Assembly (NCBI RefSeq): GCF_001427025.1
Contig: NZ_LMGA01000001.1
Span: 1,773,884 to 1,837,883 of the forward strand
DNA length: 64,000 bases
Direction of reading: 5' to 3'
Source: Mesorhizobium sp. Root554
GTDB taxonomy: Bacteria > Pseudomonadota > Alphaproteobacteria > Rhizobiales > Rhizobiaceae
A program made the translations under genes and the position numbers. The notes under the pieces are model-generated. The model worked only from the letters and a program-made list of their open reading frames with translations, did no database searches and was not told where the DNA came from. Every line of letters starts with the position of its first letter. Position 1 is the stretch's first letter. This document shows positions 9,098 through 18,134 of this stretch, in pieces.

Positions 9098-9114
9098 CCG
9101 GTATGGAATACCGG
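9098..9114. promoter_or_regulatory. Palindrome upstream of the sugar-importer operon, candidate GntR-type operator
   Basis: CCGGTAT-GGA-ATACCGG is a perfect 7-base inverted repeat with a 3-base spacer, 36 bases before the importer ATPase ATG. The GGTAT/ATACC core resembles operators of FCD-type GntR regulators such as UxuR, and a FadR-subfamily gene lies at 1-718. The link is inference. Confidence 0.5.
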
Positions 9115-9260
9115 CTGGTTCATGGTTCATCGTCCGATATCTCCTCCGCACGGACCGTGCAGCGCCGCTTTCGGCGTTCGCTGACACGAAAACTTATGCA
9201 AGGCGGAGGCGTTAGCCAAGTCCGTTGAGGGAAATTGGCAATAATTATTTTTGGTCTCGG

Positions 9261-9291
9261 AAAAAAGCCTGCGCCGATCAGTCCTTGGCGC
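9261..9291 (-). terminator. Weak candidate terminator of efp
   Basis: GCGCC and GGCGC (5-base stem, 11-base loop spanning the efp stop codon) are followed on the minus strand by AGGC and a run of six T. The stem is short, so it may be inefficient. Confidence 0.35.
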
Positions 9292-9844
9292 GCTCGACAT
9301 AGGAGCCATCCGCGGTCATGACGACGACGCGCGTGCCCACGGTGATGTGCGGCGGCACCGCCGACTTGACGCCGTTGGAAAGCAGCGCCGGCTTGTAGGA
9401 AGAAGAGGCTGTCTGCCCCTTGGTGACCGGCTCGGTATCGACCACTTCGAACGTGGCGCGCTGCGGCAGCACCAGTGCGATGCCGACGCCTTCATAGACC
9501 GACAGCGAAACCGACATGCCTTCTTGCAGATAGGGCGCCTGGTCGCCGACCACATCGGTGGAAACAGCGATCTGGTCGTAGCTTTCCGGGTTCATGAAGT
9601 GGAACCCCTCGCCGTCGCTGTAGAGGAAGGTGTGCTCGCGGTCCTCGACATGGGCGCGCTCGACCTGCTCGGTTGTGCGGTAGCGTTCCGATACCTTCAC
9701 CCCGTCGGAGATACGGCGCATGTCCAGTTGCGTGACCGGAGTGCCCTTTCCGGGATGGATGTTCTCGGCGAACAGGATCACGTAGAGCTTGCCGTCCTTC
9801 TCGACGACGTTGCCTTTGCGGAGGGAACTGGCGATGACTTTCAC
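9278..9844 (-). CDS. efp: Translation elongation factor P
   Basis: A 188-residue EF-P, full family length. Domain I carries the exposed loop HPGKGTP, whose Lys33 is the position beta-lysylated in EpmA-type systems. Domains II and III follow, with [15 protein letters not shown] and [15 protein letters not shown] at their usual places and the C-terminal [19 protein letters not shown] relieves ribosome stalling at consecutive prolines. The gene is divergent from epmA, separated by 107 bases, so modification enzyme and target are likely expressed together. Confidence 0.97.
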   Translation of the reverse strand: MKVIASSLRKGNVVEKDGKLYVILFAENIHPGKGTPVTQLDMRRISDGVKVSERYRTTEQVERAHVEDREHTFLYSDGEGFHFMNPESYDQIAVSTDVVGDQAPYLQEGMSVSLSVYEGVGIALVLPQRATFEVVDTEPVTKGQTASSSYKPALLSNGVKSAVPPHITVGTRVVVMTADGSYVERAKD

Positions 9845-9951
9845 GGGCTGATTCCTGAAGCGAGCGTTGCGGCTCTCGATTGCAAAACGGTTTGGAAGCG
9901 CTCTATCTCATCTTTCACGCAACCGCCAGTCGCCTAAGCAAAGTGATCCAT

Positions 9952-10992
9952 ATGACTGAAGCCTCACCCTGGTGGACCCCGCATGTTCATGCCGACCGCC
10001 GGCCGCGCCTCCTGCTGCGCAATAGGATCACGGCGGCGACGCGCGAATGGTTCGGCCGCCGCGATTTCGTCGAGGTGGAGGCAGCGGCGTTGCAGATTTC
10101 GCCGGGCAACGAGACGCATCTGTCCGCTTTCGCCACCGAAGCGATCCTGCCGGACGGCGAGCGGAAGCCGCTCTATCTGCACACCTCACCGGAATTCGCC
10201 TGCAAGAAGCTGATCGCGGCGGGCGAACAGCGGATTTTCTCCTTCGGCGCCGTCTATCGCAACCGCGAGCGGGGTCCGCTGCATCATCCCGAATTCCGGA
10301 TGCTGGAATGGTACAGGGTCGGTGAAACATACGACCGGCTGATGGACGATTGCGCCGCGCTGCTTACGCTGGCGGCGGAGAAAGCCGGCGCGAGGCGCTT
10401 CACTTTTCGAGACGGCGAGGCCGACCCGTTTGCCGAGCCGGAGCGCCTGACGGTGGCGGATGCCTTCCTCCGTTATGCCGATATCGACCTGCTCGCCACT
10501 GTCGCAGCGGACGGAACGACCGACCGCGACGCTCTCCACGCCGCGCTTGTCGAGACCGGCCTGCGCACCGCACCCGACGACAGTTGGACCGACCTGTTCA
10601 GCCGCGTGATGGTTGAAAAGATCGAGCCGGTTCTGGGCGCCGGCCGCGCCACCATCCTCTACGAATATCCGGTTTCTGAAGCGGCGCTCGCCCGCCCCAG
10701 CCCGCGCGATCCGCGCGTGGCCGAACGCTTCGAACTTTACTGCTGCGGCGTGGAACTGGCGAACGCCTTCGGCGAACTGACCGACCCGGTCGAGCAGCGG
10801 CGGCGCTTCGAGGCCGACATGGAGGAGAAGCAGCGCATTTACGGCGAGCGCTATCCGATCGACGAGGATTTCCTGCGGGCTCTGGCCATCATGCCGGAAA
10901 CCAGCGGCGTCGCGCTTGGCTTCGACCGGCTTGTCATGCTCGCTGCCGGCGCGCAGAAACTGGACGATATTTTGTGGACGCCCGTGGCTTAG
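9952..10992 (+). CDS. epmA: EF-P--(R)-beta-lysine ligase
   Basis: A 346-residue class II aminoacyl-tRNA-synthetase-like protein (EpmA/PoxA/GenX), resembling the catalytic core of lysyl-tRNA synthetase without its anticodon-binding domain. Motif 2 is seen as FSFGAVYRNRERGPLHHPEF, motif 3 as TSGVALGFDRLVMLAAG, and the start is DFVEVEAAALQISPGNETHL. The ATG at 9952 was chosen over an upstream in-frame ATG at 9880 because the extra 24 residues do not match the family start. It attaches beta-lysine to EF-P Lys33. No lysine 2,3-aminomutase gene (epmB) is present in the window. Confidence 0.95.
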   Translation: MTEASPWWTPHVHADRRPRLLLRNRITAATREWFGRRDFVEVEAAALQISPGNETHLSAFATEAILPDGERKPLYLHTSPEFACKKLIAAGEQRIFSFGAVYRNRERGPLHHPEFRMLEWYRVGETYDRLMDDCAALLTLAAEKAGARRFTFRDGEADPFAEPERLTVADAFLRYADIDLLATVAADGTTDRDALHAALVETGLRTAPDDSWTDLFSRVMVEKIEPVLGAGRATILYEYPVSEAALARPSPRDPRVAERFELYCCGVELANAFGELTDPVEQRRRFEADMEEKQRIYGERYPIDEDFLRALAIMPETSGVALGFDRLVMLAAGAQKLDDILWTPVA

Positions 10993-11219
10993 TGCGCCCT
11001 TCCAGTGTCGAGGCACTTTCCAGTCGCTGAACCGGTCTCCGGTTCAGTCGCATAGTCTTGCGTACCGGAACCATATAGGCCCTTCTCGTCCTGCACCCGC
11101 CAGACCGCGTCGGCCTCCTCGGGCGCGGGCGTATGCGTCGCGCCAGTATGCTCCCACCGGCTCCGCCGAGGCCGCTTCAACCACTGGGGCGACAATTCGT
11201 TCAACAGTTTTCCGAACAT
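10989..11219 (-). CDS. Small hypothetical protein downstream of otsB
   Basis: A 76-codon frame starting at ATG 11219, 16 bases after the otsB stop, with a purine-rich AGAACGAG just before it (a TTG at 11246 would overlap otsB). The product is basic at the start (FGKLLNELSPQWLKRPRRSR), then polar with DAVWRVQDEKGLYGSGT; no membrane segment or known domain is recognised. Its stop overlaps the convergent epmA end by 4 bases. It fills the only space between epmA and otsB, which argues mildly for a real gene, but it could be noncoding. Confidence 0.4.
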   Translation of the reverse strand: MFGKLLNELSPQWLKRPRRSRWEHTGATHTPAPEEADAVWRVQDEKGLYGSGTQDYATEPETGSATGKCLDTGRAH

Positions 11220-11235
11220 CGTTCGTTCTCGTTCT

Positions 11236-11985
11236 TTATGCGTCAAGTTGACGGTTCAGCCAGACTATCGCCTCGCCCACATTCGCCAGCGTATAAGACG
11301 CCTCTGTCGCCCCGTTGGGCTTGATCCGTATCGACATGCCGCCGGCTTCATTTATCGCGGTGAAGCCGTTTTCGTCGGCGGTGTCGTCACCGAGGAAGAC
11401 CGCACGCCGGCCTTGGAAATCTGGCGTTTCCATGAAGCGGCGGATGGCCGCGCTCTTGGCGGCCTCGAGCGGCATCAGTTCGACGCCGGCATTGCCGGGT
11501 AGCACGCGATAGCCTGCGGGAAGACGGGCGAGCGCCTGCTCGACCATTTCGGTCGCCCGCGCCAGCAGATGCGGAGCGGCGCGTGTATGGATTGCCAGGA
11601 TCGGCCCTTTGCGCTCGACATAGACCTTGTCCCTGGAAAGCTCGCTTTCGATCTCGTCGGCGAGCGCGGTCATGTCGGCCGGCGTGCCGGCCGCCTCGAC
11701 CGGGCCATTCGCCTCCATCCGGTGCTCGAGCCCGTAGAGGCCCGCGGCGCGCAGCCGCAAAGGCTCGAACAAGGTATCGGCCGCGGCGATGGAACGACCG
11801 GTGATGAAGGCCAGCGCGCCGTCGAGCTTGCGTTCAAGCGCCACCAGCAGATCGCGCAGTTCGGCACTGACCACCACGGCATCAGGATGATCGGCATGTT
11901 CCAGCAGGGTGCCGTCTATATCGAGGAACAGCGCCCACTTTTCGTCGGTCACATCCGGCGCGGTTTTGCGAAACATATCATTCAT
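11236..11985 (-). CDS. otsB: Trehalose-6-phosphate phosphatase
   Basis: A 249-residue HAD-family phosphatase. Motif I is LFLDIDGTLLE near residue 20 (nucleophile and acid aspartates), motif II LAFITGRS near residue 60, and motif IV AVFLGDDTADENGF near residue 195. Lys and Glu residues in GVELMPLEAAKSAAIRRF are typical of OtsB. It dephosphorylates trehalose 6-phosphate to trehalose. It overlaps otsA by 4 bases and is transcribed after it, so both steps of trehalose synthesis are coupled. Confidence 0.95.
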   Translation of the reverse strand: MNDMFRKTAPDVTDEKWALFLDIDGTLLEHADHPDAVVVSAELRDLLVALERKLDGALAFITGRSIAAADTLFEPLRLRAAGLYGLEHRMEANGPVEAAGTPADMTALADEIESELSRDKVYVERKGPILAIHTRAAPHLLARATEMVEQALARLPAGYRVLPGNAGVELMPLEAAKSAAIRRFMETPDFQGRRAVFLGDDTADENGFTAINEAGGMSIRIKPNGATEASYTLANVGEAIVWLNRQLDA

Positions 11986-13760
11986 AAGGCAGCGACTCCC
12001 TTGCGGTCGAAAATGCGCACGACATTGCCTTCGACGGGCGGGTCATAGTCGGACGCGTCATCGGGGACGGCGCGCTTGCGCAGCCGTGCCGCGTCGAGCA
12101 GCATCGAACCGGCCCAGCGATAGACATTGTTGTCGCGCACGATTTCTCGCATGCGCCGCATGCGGTTGGACTGTTCCTGTTCAGACATGGTCAACGCCTG
12201 CAGCAGGGAATCGCTGGTTGAGGCGGCATCGTAGGGATTGACGATCAGCGCTTCCAGAAGCTCCTTCGAAGCGCCGGCGAACGTCGACAGCAGGAGCACG
12301 CCTTGCTCGTCGTCGCGCGCCGCGACAAACTCCTTCGCCACCAGATTCATGCCGTCGTGGAGGCTGGTGACGAGGCAGACGTCGGCTGCGCGGTAGATTT
12401 CATAGACCTGACGCTGGGTATGATGCTCCGCCACCATCAGCACAGGCTTATAACCGTCGCGGCCGAAGCGCCGATTCAGCTCATCCGCGTAGCTGTGGCA
12501 TTCCTCGTAGAGTTGCCGGTAGGCCGGAAGCGCCCCCCGGCTTGGCGCGGCGATCTGCAGGAACGTCACCCGTCCGATCCACTCCGGATGATTTATGAAC
12601 AACTCTTCGATGGCCTGGAACCTGTCGACGATGCCCTTGGTGTAATCCAGCCGCTCGACGCCGACGCAGAGCTTCACCTCGTCGGACAGACCATGTTTAC
12701 GGCGTATCTTGGACCGACATTCGGCCACGCCGGGCATCGTCTCGAGCAGGGCAGACGGCCACTCGATCGAAATCGGGTAAGCGTGAACAAGGCTGGTCTC
12801 GCCGCCGTAGGAAATGGATGAATCCTCGCGCTCGATCCGGGTTTCCAGAAACCGGTCGACGCTTTCGATGAAATTGTTGCAGTGAAACTGCGTGTGGAAC
12901 CCGATGATGGAGCTGCCGAGCAGCCCGTCGAGGATCTTCTCTCGCCACGGGCAGATGCTGAACACTTCGGAATTCGGCCACGGAATGTGCCAGAACGTGA
13001 TGATGATCGCGCCTGGCAGGCGTTCGCGGATCATGCGCGGCAGAAGTGCGAAATGATAGTCCTGCACCAGCACGATTGGCCGGTCGTTGGTCGCTTCCGC
13101 CACCACGGTGTCGGCGAACTTGCGGTTGACGGCCTCGTAGGTCTCCCAGTCGGAAGCCCGAAACGCGGGCCGGGTGAACGCGATATGGCAGAGCGGCCAC
13201 AGCCCTTCATTGGCGAAGCCGAGATAGTAGCCTTGATGCTCCTCATCGCTCAACCAGACACGCCGCAGCGTGTAGGAAGGATCGTCGGGGGGAACGGCAA
13301 CGCGATCATTTTCGTCCACGGTCTGGCGGTCTGCCGATCCGCCGCCATAGGCGATCCAGGTGCCGCCGCAGGCTCGCGTGATCGGCTCCAGCGCCGAGAC
13401 CAGCCCGCTCGCCGGAACGACAAGCTCCACCTCGTCATTGTCGTCCAGATTGTGGATGTACGGTTCACGGTTGGAGACGACGATGACCTGCGCGCCCGGC
13501 ATTTCGTCCGTGAGGATTTTCTTCAGCGTTCCCGACGTCCAGTTGACCATGCTGGCATTGGCGGATTGTCCGTTCTTCTCGAATTCCCGCAACAGTTTCC
13601 GGGCGGTTTCCGAAAGATCGGTGGGCGGGCTCACAGGCGCATGTTTTCGCGACCGCATGAGGGAGACCGCAACCGCAACAACTGAAAGGATCAGGCTTGC
13701 CAGGATCAGGAGCCAAATGGCGGGAAGGGAATTCAGGACGTCCAAGCTGCCGCTTGTCAT
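11982..13760 (-). CDS. otsA: Trehalose-6-phosphate synthase with N-terminal membrane anchor
   Basis: A GT20 synthase of 592 residues from ATG 13760, about 100 residues longer than E. coli OtsA. Residues about 14-38 form a hydrophobic segment ([20 protein letters not shown]) followed by RSRKH, then a linker, before the catalytic domain begins at [13 protein letters not shown]. Catalytic features are [32 protein letters not shown] and [12 protein letters not shown]. It joins glucose from a nucleotide sugar to glucose 6-phosphate. A TTG at 13787 after GAGGTG is an alternative start adding nine residues. The anchor suggests membrane-associated synthesis. otsB overlaps its end by 4 bases. Confidence 0.93.
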   Translation of the reverse strand: MTSGSLDVLNSLPAIWLLILASLILSVVAVAVSLMRSRKHAPVSPPTDLSETARKLLREFEKNGQSANASMVNWTSGTLKKILTDEMPGAQVIVVSNREPYIHNLDDNDEVELVVPASGLVSALEPITRACGGTWIAYGGGSADRQTVDENDRVAVPPDDPSYTLRRVWLSDEEHQGYYLGFANEGLWPLCHIAFTRPAFRASDWETYEAVNRKFADTVVAEATNDRPIVLVQDYHFALLPRMIRERLPGAIIITFWHIPWPNSEVFSICPWREKILDGLLGSSIIGFHTQFHCNNFIESVDRFLETRIEREDSSISYGGETSLVHAYPISIEWPSALLETMPGVAECRSKIRRKHGLSDEVKLCVGVERLDYTKGIVDRFQAIEELFINHPEWIGRVTFLQIAAPSRGALPAYRQLYEECHSYADELNRRFGRDGYKPVLMVAEHHTQRQVYEIYRAADVCLVTSLHDGMNLVAKEFVAARDDEQGVLLLSTFAGASKELLEALIVNPYDAASTSDSLLQALTMSEQEQSNRMRRMREIVRDNNVYRWAGSMLLDAARLRKRAVPDDASDYDPPVEGNVVRIFDRKGVAAL

Positions 13761-13833
13761 GGAAGAAAAATGCTCCTCAGCCGTCAAAGCGGCTGTTCAC
13801 CTCGTTTTTTTCTCGAAATCGGGCGCGGAATTC

Positions 13834-13861
13834 ATCCGGTCCGGATTTGTGCAACGCACAA
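13834..13861. promoter_or_regulatory. Two abutting palindromes upstream of otsA
   Basis: ATCCGG-T-CCGGAT (13834-13846) is directly followed by TTGTGC-AAC-GCACAA (13847-13861), both perfect inverted repeats, in the 97-124 base gap between the glucosidase stop and the otsA start. They may be operators for otsAB or RNA hairpins ending the upstream transcript; there is no T-tract in the right place. Confidence 0.35.
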
Positions 13862-13884
13862 GCGTGGGATCGGTTCCGGCTTTT

Positions 13885-16053
13885 TTAGCTGAGCACGCTC
13901 AAGGGCGCCAAGCCTTCATGTTCGTCGGCCAGATAGGCGACGACCCTGTCGCCAATCCGCTGGAAGGTAATATCCACCGTCACCGTTCCCACCTGAAGAT
14001 GCCGTATTGTCAGCTTGTCGATGCCGATCGGAAGGCCGGGGCGCCTGACGCTGATCTCGCCTTTCCAGCCGTCTATCTCCAGGCCGAGGCAACCCTGCAA
14101 CAGCATGAAGGCGGCGCCCGCCGACCATGCCTGCGGCAGGCAGGCGACCGGATAGGCGATCGGCGCCTCGCCGGGCGAACGGGTGAAACCGCAGAACAGC
14201 TCGGGCAGGCGCATGTTGAAATGGACCGCCGCCTCGAACATCGCGCTGGTCAGGCGCACGACATGGTCGTGCGCTCCATAGCGCGCAAGGCCGGCGGTGC
14301 AGATGGAAGTGTCATGCGGCCAGATCGAGCCGTTGTGATAGGACATCGGATTGAAGAAAATGGCATCGTCCGCGAGCGTCCGGATACCCCAGCCGGACTG
14401 GAACGACGCCGACAGCAACTGATCGGCCACCAGCTTCGCGCGTTCCGGCGCGGCGAGCCCGACATAGAGAAGATGGCCGGCATTCGAGGTGCGCACGTCG
14501 CACGGCTTGTCCTCGCCGTCTATGGCAAGGGCGTAAGTGCCAAGCTCCTCGCGCCAGAACCTGTCTTCGACGCGCTGCCGCATGGCTTCGGCCAAACGCT
14601 CCCAGTGCCTGGCGCGCTCGTCATCGCCGCGCCGCTTCGCCAGCTTCGCCAGCCCGCTGAAAGCCGCGAACACATAGCCCTGAACCTCGACCAGGGCGAT
14701 CGGCCCCTTGGGGATGCGCCCGTCGGCATGAAAGACGGAATCGGAACTGTCCTTCCAGCCCTGATTGGAGAGACCTGAATCCGCCGCCCGCTGGTAGGTC
14801 ACGAATCCCGTGGCCCGGCTGGTCTCCTCGATCCACTGCGCCGCCGCGCAAAGCGAACCCCACAACCCGTCTATGAAAGCCATGTCTCCGGTGCGGTCGG
14901 CATAGGCGCAGGCGAGATGGATATAGAGTGGCGTCGTGTCAACGCCGCCGTAATAGCGGCCGAAGGGAAGCTCGGCCAAAGCCACCATTTCGCCCTTGCG
15001 CGTCTCATGCATGATCTTGCCAGGCTCGGCGTCGCTGAACGGGGAAGTCTCGGTCGCCTGGTGCTGCGCCAGGAATGAGAGCACGCCGCGCGCCAGACCG
15101 GGATTCAGCCACAGCATCTGCAGGGCCGAAATGACGCCGTCGCGGCCGAACGCCGTGGAGAACCACGGTATCCCGGCATAGGGATAGGGCCCCGTCTCCA
15201 GTTCGGTGGTCAACAGCGCCACGTCGGCCCGCGCCCGTTCGATCCAGTCGTTGAACACCCGGCCGGAACTGTGCAGCGTCGCGCCGTGCCGGCGCTTTGC
15301 CCGCATGGCGAAGCGCGCGCGGGCATTGGCCGCGCGAAAGCGTTCGCGGTCCGGCCGGTCGGCGACTTCCGCCCCCACTTCGATGTAGAGCGTCCGGCTG
15401 CTGCGCTTGGTTATGGCGATATGGAAATCGGCGCGGTCGGACAGCATCTCGTCCGGCGCCTGCGAGAAGGAAAGCACCGAGGTCCGCACCAGCTCGTCCA
15501 ACCCCTGATAGCGCAGGACGGCCGAATGGTCGTCCGTCTCGACTGCCCGGACGACGCCGCGCTTGGCACGCGTCGAGCCGCGCACCTCGAACATGTCGCG
15601 GAAATCGGCGGCGAACTGGAGCGACACCAGCACCGTCGAATGTACCTGACTGTAATTGGACAACGTGATGCGCTCATAGAGCCTGTCCTCCCACAACAGC
15701 CGCACCCGTTCGATGTGGATCGCCCCTTGCGGGATATCGCGGCCGCCTAGGCTCTTGATCGGCAGGTTCGTCAGATTGGCGGTGAACAGCACATTGTCCC
15801 GGCTGAGCGACGCGCCGAGCAATGAAGTGGCGCGCCCGCCGATGCTCAATCGGTACTCGGACAGCACGCGCGTATCGTCGCGGAAGAAACCGTCGCCGGC
15901 GCCGCGGATATCGCCATAGGCGTCGGCGACCGCGAAACAGTCGCCATGCTTGAGCGCAAAGAGGCGATGCGGTTCGCGCGGCGCCGTATCGTCGAGCGAC
16001 GCCAGCGCGACCGCCGGATCGAGTGTGCGCTCATCGAGGGGGACAATGTTCAA
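13885..16053 (-). CDS. Amylo-alpha-1,6-glucosidase-like glycoside hydrolase
   Basis: A 722-residue cytoplasmic protein with two recognisable parts. One is an N-terminal glycogen-debranching-type beta domain (about residues 30-230, KHGDCFAVADAYGDIRGAGDGFFRDDTRVLSEY). The other is a C-terminal (alpha/alpha)6 glucosidase-like barrel (YAGIPWFSTAFGRDGVISAL, GVDTTPLYIHLACAYADRTGD, YHNGSIWPHDTSI). Start is TTG 16053, supported by AAGGAGA five bases upstream. It probably hydrolyses alpha-glucosidic bonds in storage or osmolyte glucans. It lies in a leftward cluster between a family 4 glycosyltransferase and otsAB, an arrangement common in rhizobia. Exact substrate unknown. Confidence 0.88.
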   Translation of the reverse strand: MNIVPLDERTLDPAVALASLDDTAPREPHRLFALKHGDCFAVADAYGDIRGAGDGFFRDDTRVLSEYRLSIGGRATSLLGASLSRDNVLFTANLTNLPIKSLGGRDIPQGAIHIERVRLLWEDRLYERITLSNYSQVHSTVLVSLQFAADFRDMFEVRGSTRAKRGVVRAVETDDHSAVLRYQGLDELVRTSVLSFSQAPDEMLSDRADFHIAITKRSSRTLYIEVGAEVADRPDRERFRAANARARFAMRAKRRHGATLHSSGRVFNDWIERARADVALLTTELETGPYPYAGIPWFSTAFGRDGVISALQMLWLNPGLARGVLSFLAQHQATETSPFSDAEPGKIMHETRKGEMVALAELPFGRYYGGVDTTPLYIHLACAYADRTGDMAFIDGLWGSLCAAAQWIEETSRATGFVTYQRAADSGLSNQGWKDSSDSVFHADGRIPKGPIALVEVQGYVFAAFSGLAKLAKRRGDDERARHWERLAEAMRQRVEDRFWREELGTYALAIDGEDKPCDVRTSNAGHLLYVGLAAPERAKLVADQLLSASFQSGWGIRTLADDAIFFNPMSYHNGSIWPHDTSICTAGLARYGAHDHVVRLTSAMFEAAVHFNMRLPELFCGFTRSPGEAPIAYPVACLPQAWSAGAAFMLLQGCLGLEIDGWKGEISVRRPGLPIGIDKLTIRHLQVGTVTVDITFQRIGDRVVAYLADEHEGLAPLSVLS

Positions 16054-16082
16054 CGGTGTCTCCTTGTGATGGCAAGGGCCGG

Positions 16083-17144
16083 CTAGGAAGCCTGAACCTC
16101 GGGGGTTCCACCCAGCATCCGGGCGTAGGCGGCGAGATAGTCTCGAGCCATGCGTTGCGCCGAGAACCGCGCTTCGAAAGTCGAGCGAACCGCCCGCCGG
16201 TCAAGTTGCAGCATGTCGGGCACCCGCGCGACCGCCTCATCGACACTGTCGACGACGAAACCGGTCACACCGTTGTCAATGACTTCCGGAACCGCCCCAC
16301 AATTCCAACCGATCACCGGCGTGCCGAAGGCCATGGCTTCGATCACCACCAGCCCGAACGGTTCGGGCCAGTCGATGGGAAACAGCAAACCGGCTGCATT
16401 GCCAAGGAACACCGCCTTTTCGCCTTCCGCGATCTCCCCGACATATTCGACGTTTTCACCGTCGAGCAGCGGTTCGACCACCTCGTGAAAATAAGCCTTG
16501 TCCGCATCGCCGATCTTCGCGGCGAGCTTGAGCTTCAGCCCGGTTCGCCTGGCGATCTCGATGGCGCGGTCGGGGCGCTTGTCACGCGAGAACCGTCCGA
16601 GGAAGGCCAGATAACCGCCCTGCCCCGGCTGGCTGAATTCCGGCTGGTACAAGCCGGCAGGCAAACCATGGTGGACCGTGCCAACCCAGTTGGCGTCGGG
16701 CAGCCGCGCCTTCTGGCTTCGCGAAATCGAGATCATCGGGAAGCGCGGAAAGCGCGCATAGGCTGAAGCGAGGTCGGCATAGTCGAGCCGTCCGTGCGGC
16801 GTCGTGACGGTCTTGCCGGCCATCTGCTCGAAGAACGGGAAATGCAGGAAATGGCTGAGATGGAAATGGACGACATCGAAATCGGCGGCCCGCTGCCGCA
16901 CCTCGTCGAGCATCGAAAGATGCGCCGCTATCTCCGACTTCAGCGGCTGCGGGTCGAGCCGCAGGGCGCGCTCACGGCACGCCACCAGCTTGGCCGATGT
17001 CTCGGTGTCGCCGCTGGCAAACAGCGTCACGTCATGGCCGAGGTCGACAAGGGCTTCGGTCAGATAGGAAACGATGCGTTCGGTGCCGCCATACATCCGC
17101 GGCGGTACGGATTCGTAGAGCGGCGCGACATGCGCGATTTTCAT
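16083..17144 (-). CDS. Family 4 glycosyltransferase
   Basis: A 353-residue GT-B glycosyltransferase. The N-terminal domain has KIAHVAPLYESVPPRMYGGTE and the acceptor-side segment VVHFHLSHFLHFPFF. The C-terminal nucleotide-sugar domain begins near GYLAFLGRFSRDKRPDRAIE and contains the donor-binding motif PEPFGLVVIEAMAFGTPVIG. ATG 17144 was chosen because GAGGG lies five bases upstream; an ATG at 17156 lacks such a site. It precedes the glucosidase gene by 29 bases and probably shares its transcript. Acceptor and donor not deducible. Confidence 0.9.
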   Translation of the reverse strand: MKIAHVAPLYESVPPRMYGGTERIVSYLTEALVDLGHDVTLFASGDTETSAKLVACRERALRLDPQPLKSEIAAHLSMLDEVRQRAADFDVVHFHLSHFLHFPFFEQMAGKTVTTPHGRLDYADLASAYARFPRFPMISISRSQKARLPDANWVGTVHHGLPAGLYQPEFSQPGQGGYLAFLGRFSRDKRPDRAIEIARRTGLKLKLAAKIGDADKAYFHEVVEPLLDGENVEYVGEIAEGEKAVFLGNAAGLLFPIDWPEPFGLVVIEAMAFGTPVIGWNCGAVPEVIDNGVTGFVVDSVDEAVARVPDMLQLDRRAVRSTFEARFSAQRMARDYLAAYARMLGGTPEVQAS

Positions 17145-17242
17145 TGTATCCCTCATATTGGCTTATGAGGGCGAAAATGCGTGGGGCGCGGTATCGTTCC
17201 GACCGAACCGGAGCGGCAGTTTCCATTCGAGACCCGAAACCC

Positions 17243-18031
17243 CTACAAAGTGTAGCGGATCGCCTGGCTCGCCGCCTTCAGCACCGGCAGGAAGCGCTCC
17301 ACCATTTCGGTTGCTTCGAAACGCGCCGCCTGGGTGCCGACATTGATGGCGATCCGCACGGATCCATTCTCCTGCTGGACCGGGACAGCGATGGAGCGCA
17401 GGCCGATTTCCAGCTCCTCGTTGATGGCCGCGTAGCCCTGTTCGTGAACCTCGCGCAGCGCCGCCAGCAATTCTTGCTTGCCGGTGATGGTGAAACGCGT
17501 TCGGGCATCGAGATGAACCCGTTCGAGATAAGCTTCGATGTCGGCCTGCGGCTGGTAGGCGAGAATGGCGCGGCCGAGCGAGGTGCAGTAGGCAGGCAGC
17601 CGCGTTCCGACGCCGAGCCCTACCGACATGATACGCCGGGTCGCGGAACGGGCGATATAGATGATCTCATCGCCGTCCAGCATCGCCGCCGAACTCGATT
17701 CCCCCGTTTCCTCCGATATCTTTTCCAAAAAGGGTTGCAGCCGCGCGGGCATCGGGGCCGAAGCGAGATAGGCATAGCCCAGTCGCAGGATGCGGGGCGT
17801 CAGGCTGAAGAAGCGGCCGTCAAACTCGGCGTAGCCAAGCTTGACCAGCGTGCGCAGGTAGCGCCGCGCGCCTGCCCGCGTCGTCCCGGTGAGCTTGGCA
17901 ACATCCGTCAGCGTCAGCCGCGAACGGTCGGCGTCGAAGGCCTCGATCACCGCCAGTCCCTTTTCAAGACTGCCGACGAAATCCCGATCCTCTCCCGCCC
18001 GTTCCGGCGATGCAGGAATTTGACTGCTCAT
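17243..18031 (-). CDS. pcaR: IclR-family regulator of the pca/pob operon (PcaR/PcaU type)
   Basis: A 262-residue IclR protein. The N-terminal winged helix (GLAVIEAFDADRSRLTL, then DVAKLTGTTRAGARRYLRTL) is followed by the effector-binding GAF-like domain (SVGLGVGTRLPAYCTSLGRAI, then GYAAINEELEIGLRSIAVPV), which is characteristic of the PcaR/PcaU/PobR group. ATG 18031 has GGAG eight bases upstream. It is divergent from the aromatic importer and pca operon, and the gap contains a long palindrome. It most likely activates, or regulates, aromatic uptake and catabolism in response to a pathway intermediate. Many rhizobia use the LysR regulator PcaQ instead; none is seen here. Confidence 0.88.
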   Translation of the reverse strand: MSSQIPASPERAGEDRDFVGSLEKGLAVIEAFDADRSRLTLTDVAKLTGTTRAGARRYLRTLVKLGYAEFDGRFFSLTPRILRLGYAYLASAPMPARLQPFLEKISEETGESSSAAMLDGDEIIYIARSATRRIMSVGLGVGTRLPAYCTSLGRAILAYQPQADIEAYLERVHLDARTRFTITGKQELLAALREVHEQGYAAINEELEIGLRSIAVPVQQENGSVRIAINVGTQAARFEATEMVERFLPVLKAASQAIRYTL

Positions 18032-18096
18032 TCGGCACGCTCCAAGCCGCCAAGCCCCACTCCGGCGCTTGACTCGACAGGTCACCATAGTACAAC

Positions 18097-18134
18097 ATGT
18101 TCGTATTGGCTATCAATGTTCACAATACGAACAT
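18097..18134. promoter_or_regulatory. Long inverted repeat, probable IclR/PcaR operator
   Basis: ATGTTCGTATTG (18097-18108) and CAATACGAACAT (18123-18134) are perfect 12-base arms around a 14-base spacer. The spacer carries a partial third half-site, ATGTTCACAAT (18116-18126). Two inverted repeats plus a direct one resemble the three-repeat site known for PcaU. It lies 66 bases from the regulator start and 74 bases from the importer start, so it could serve both. Confidence 0.7.
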
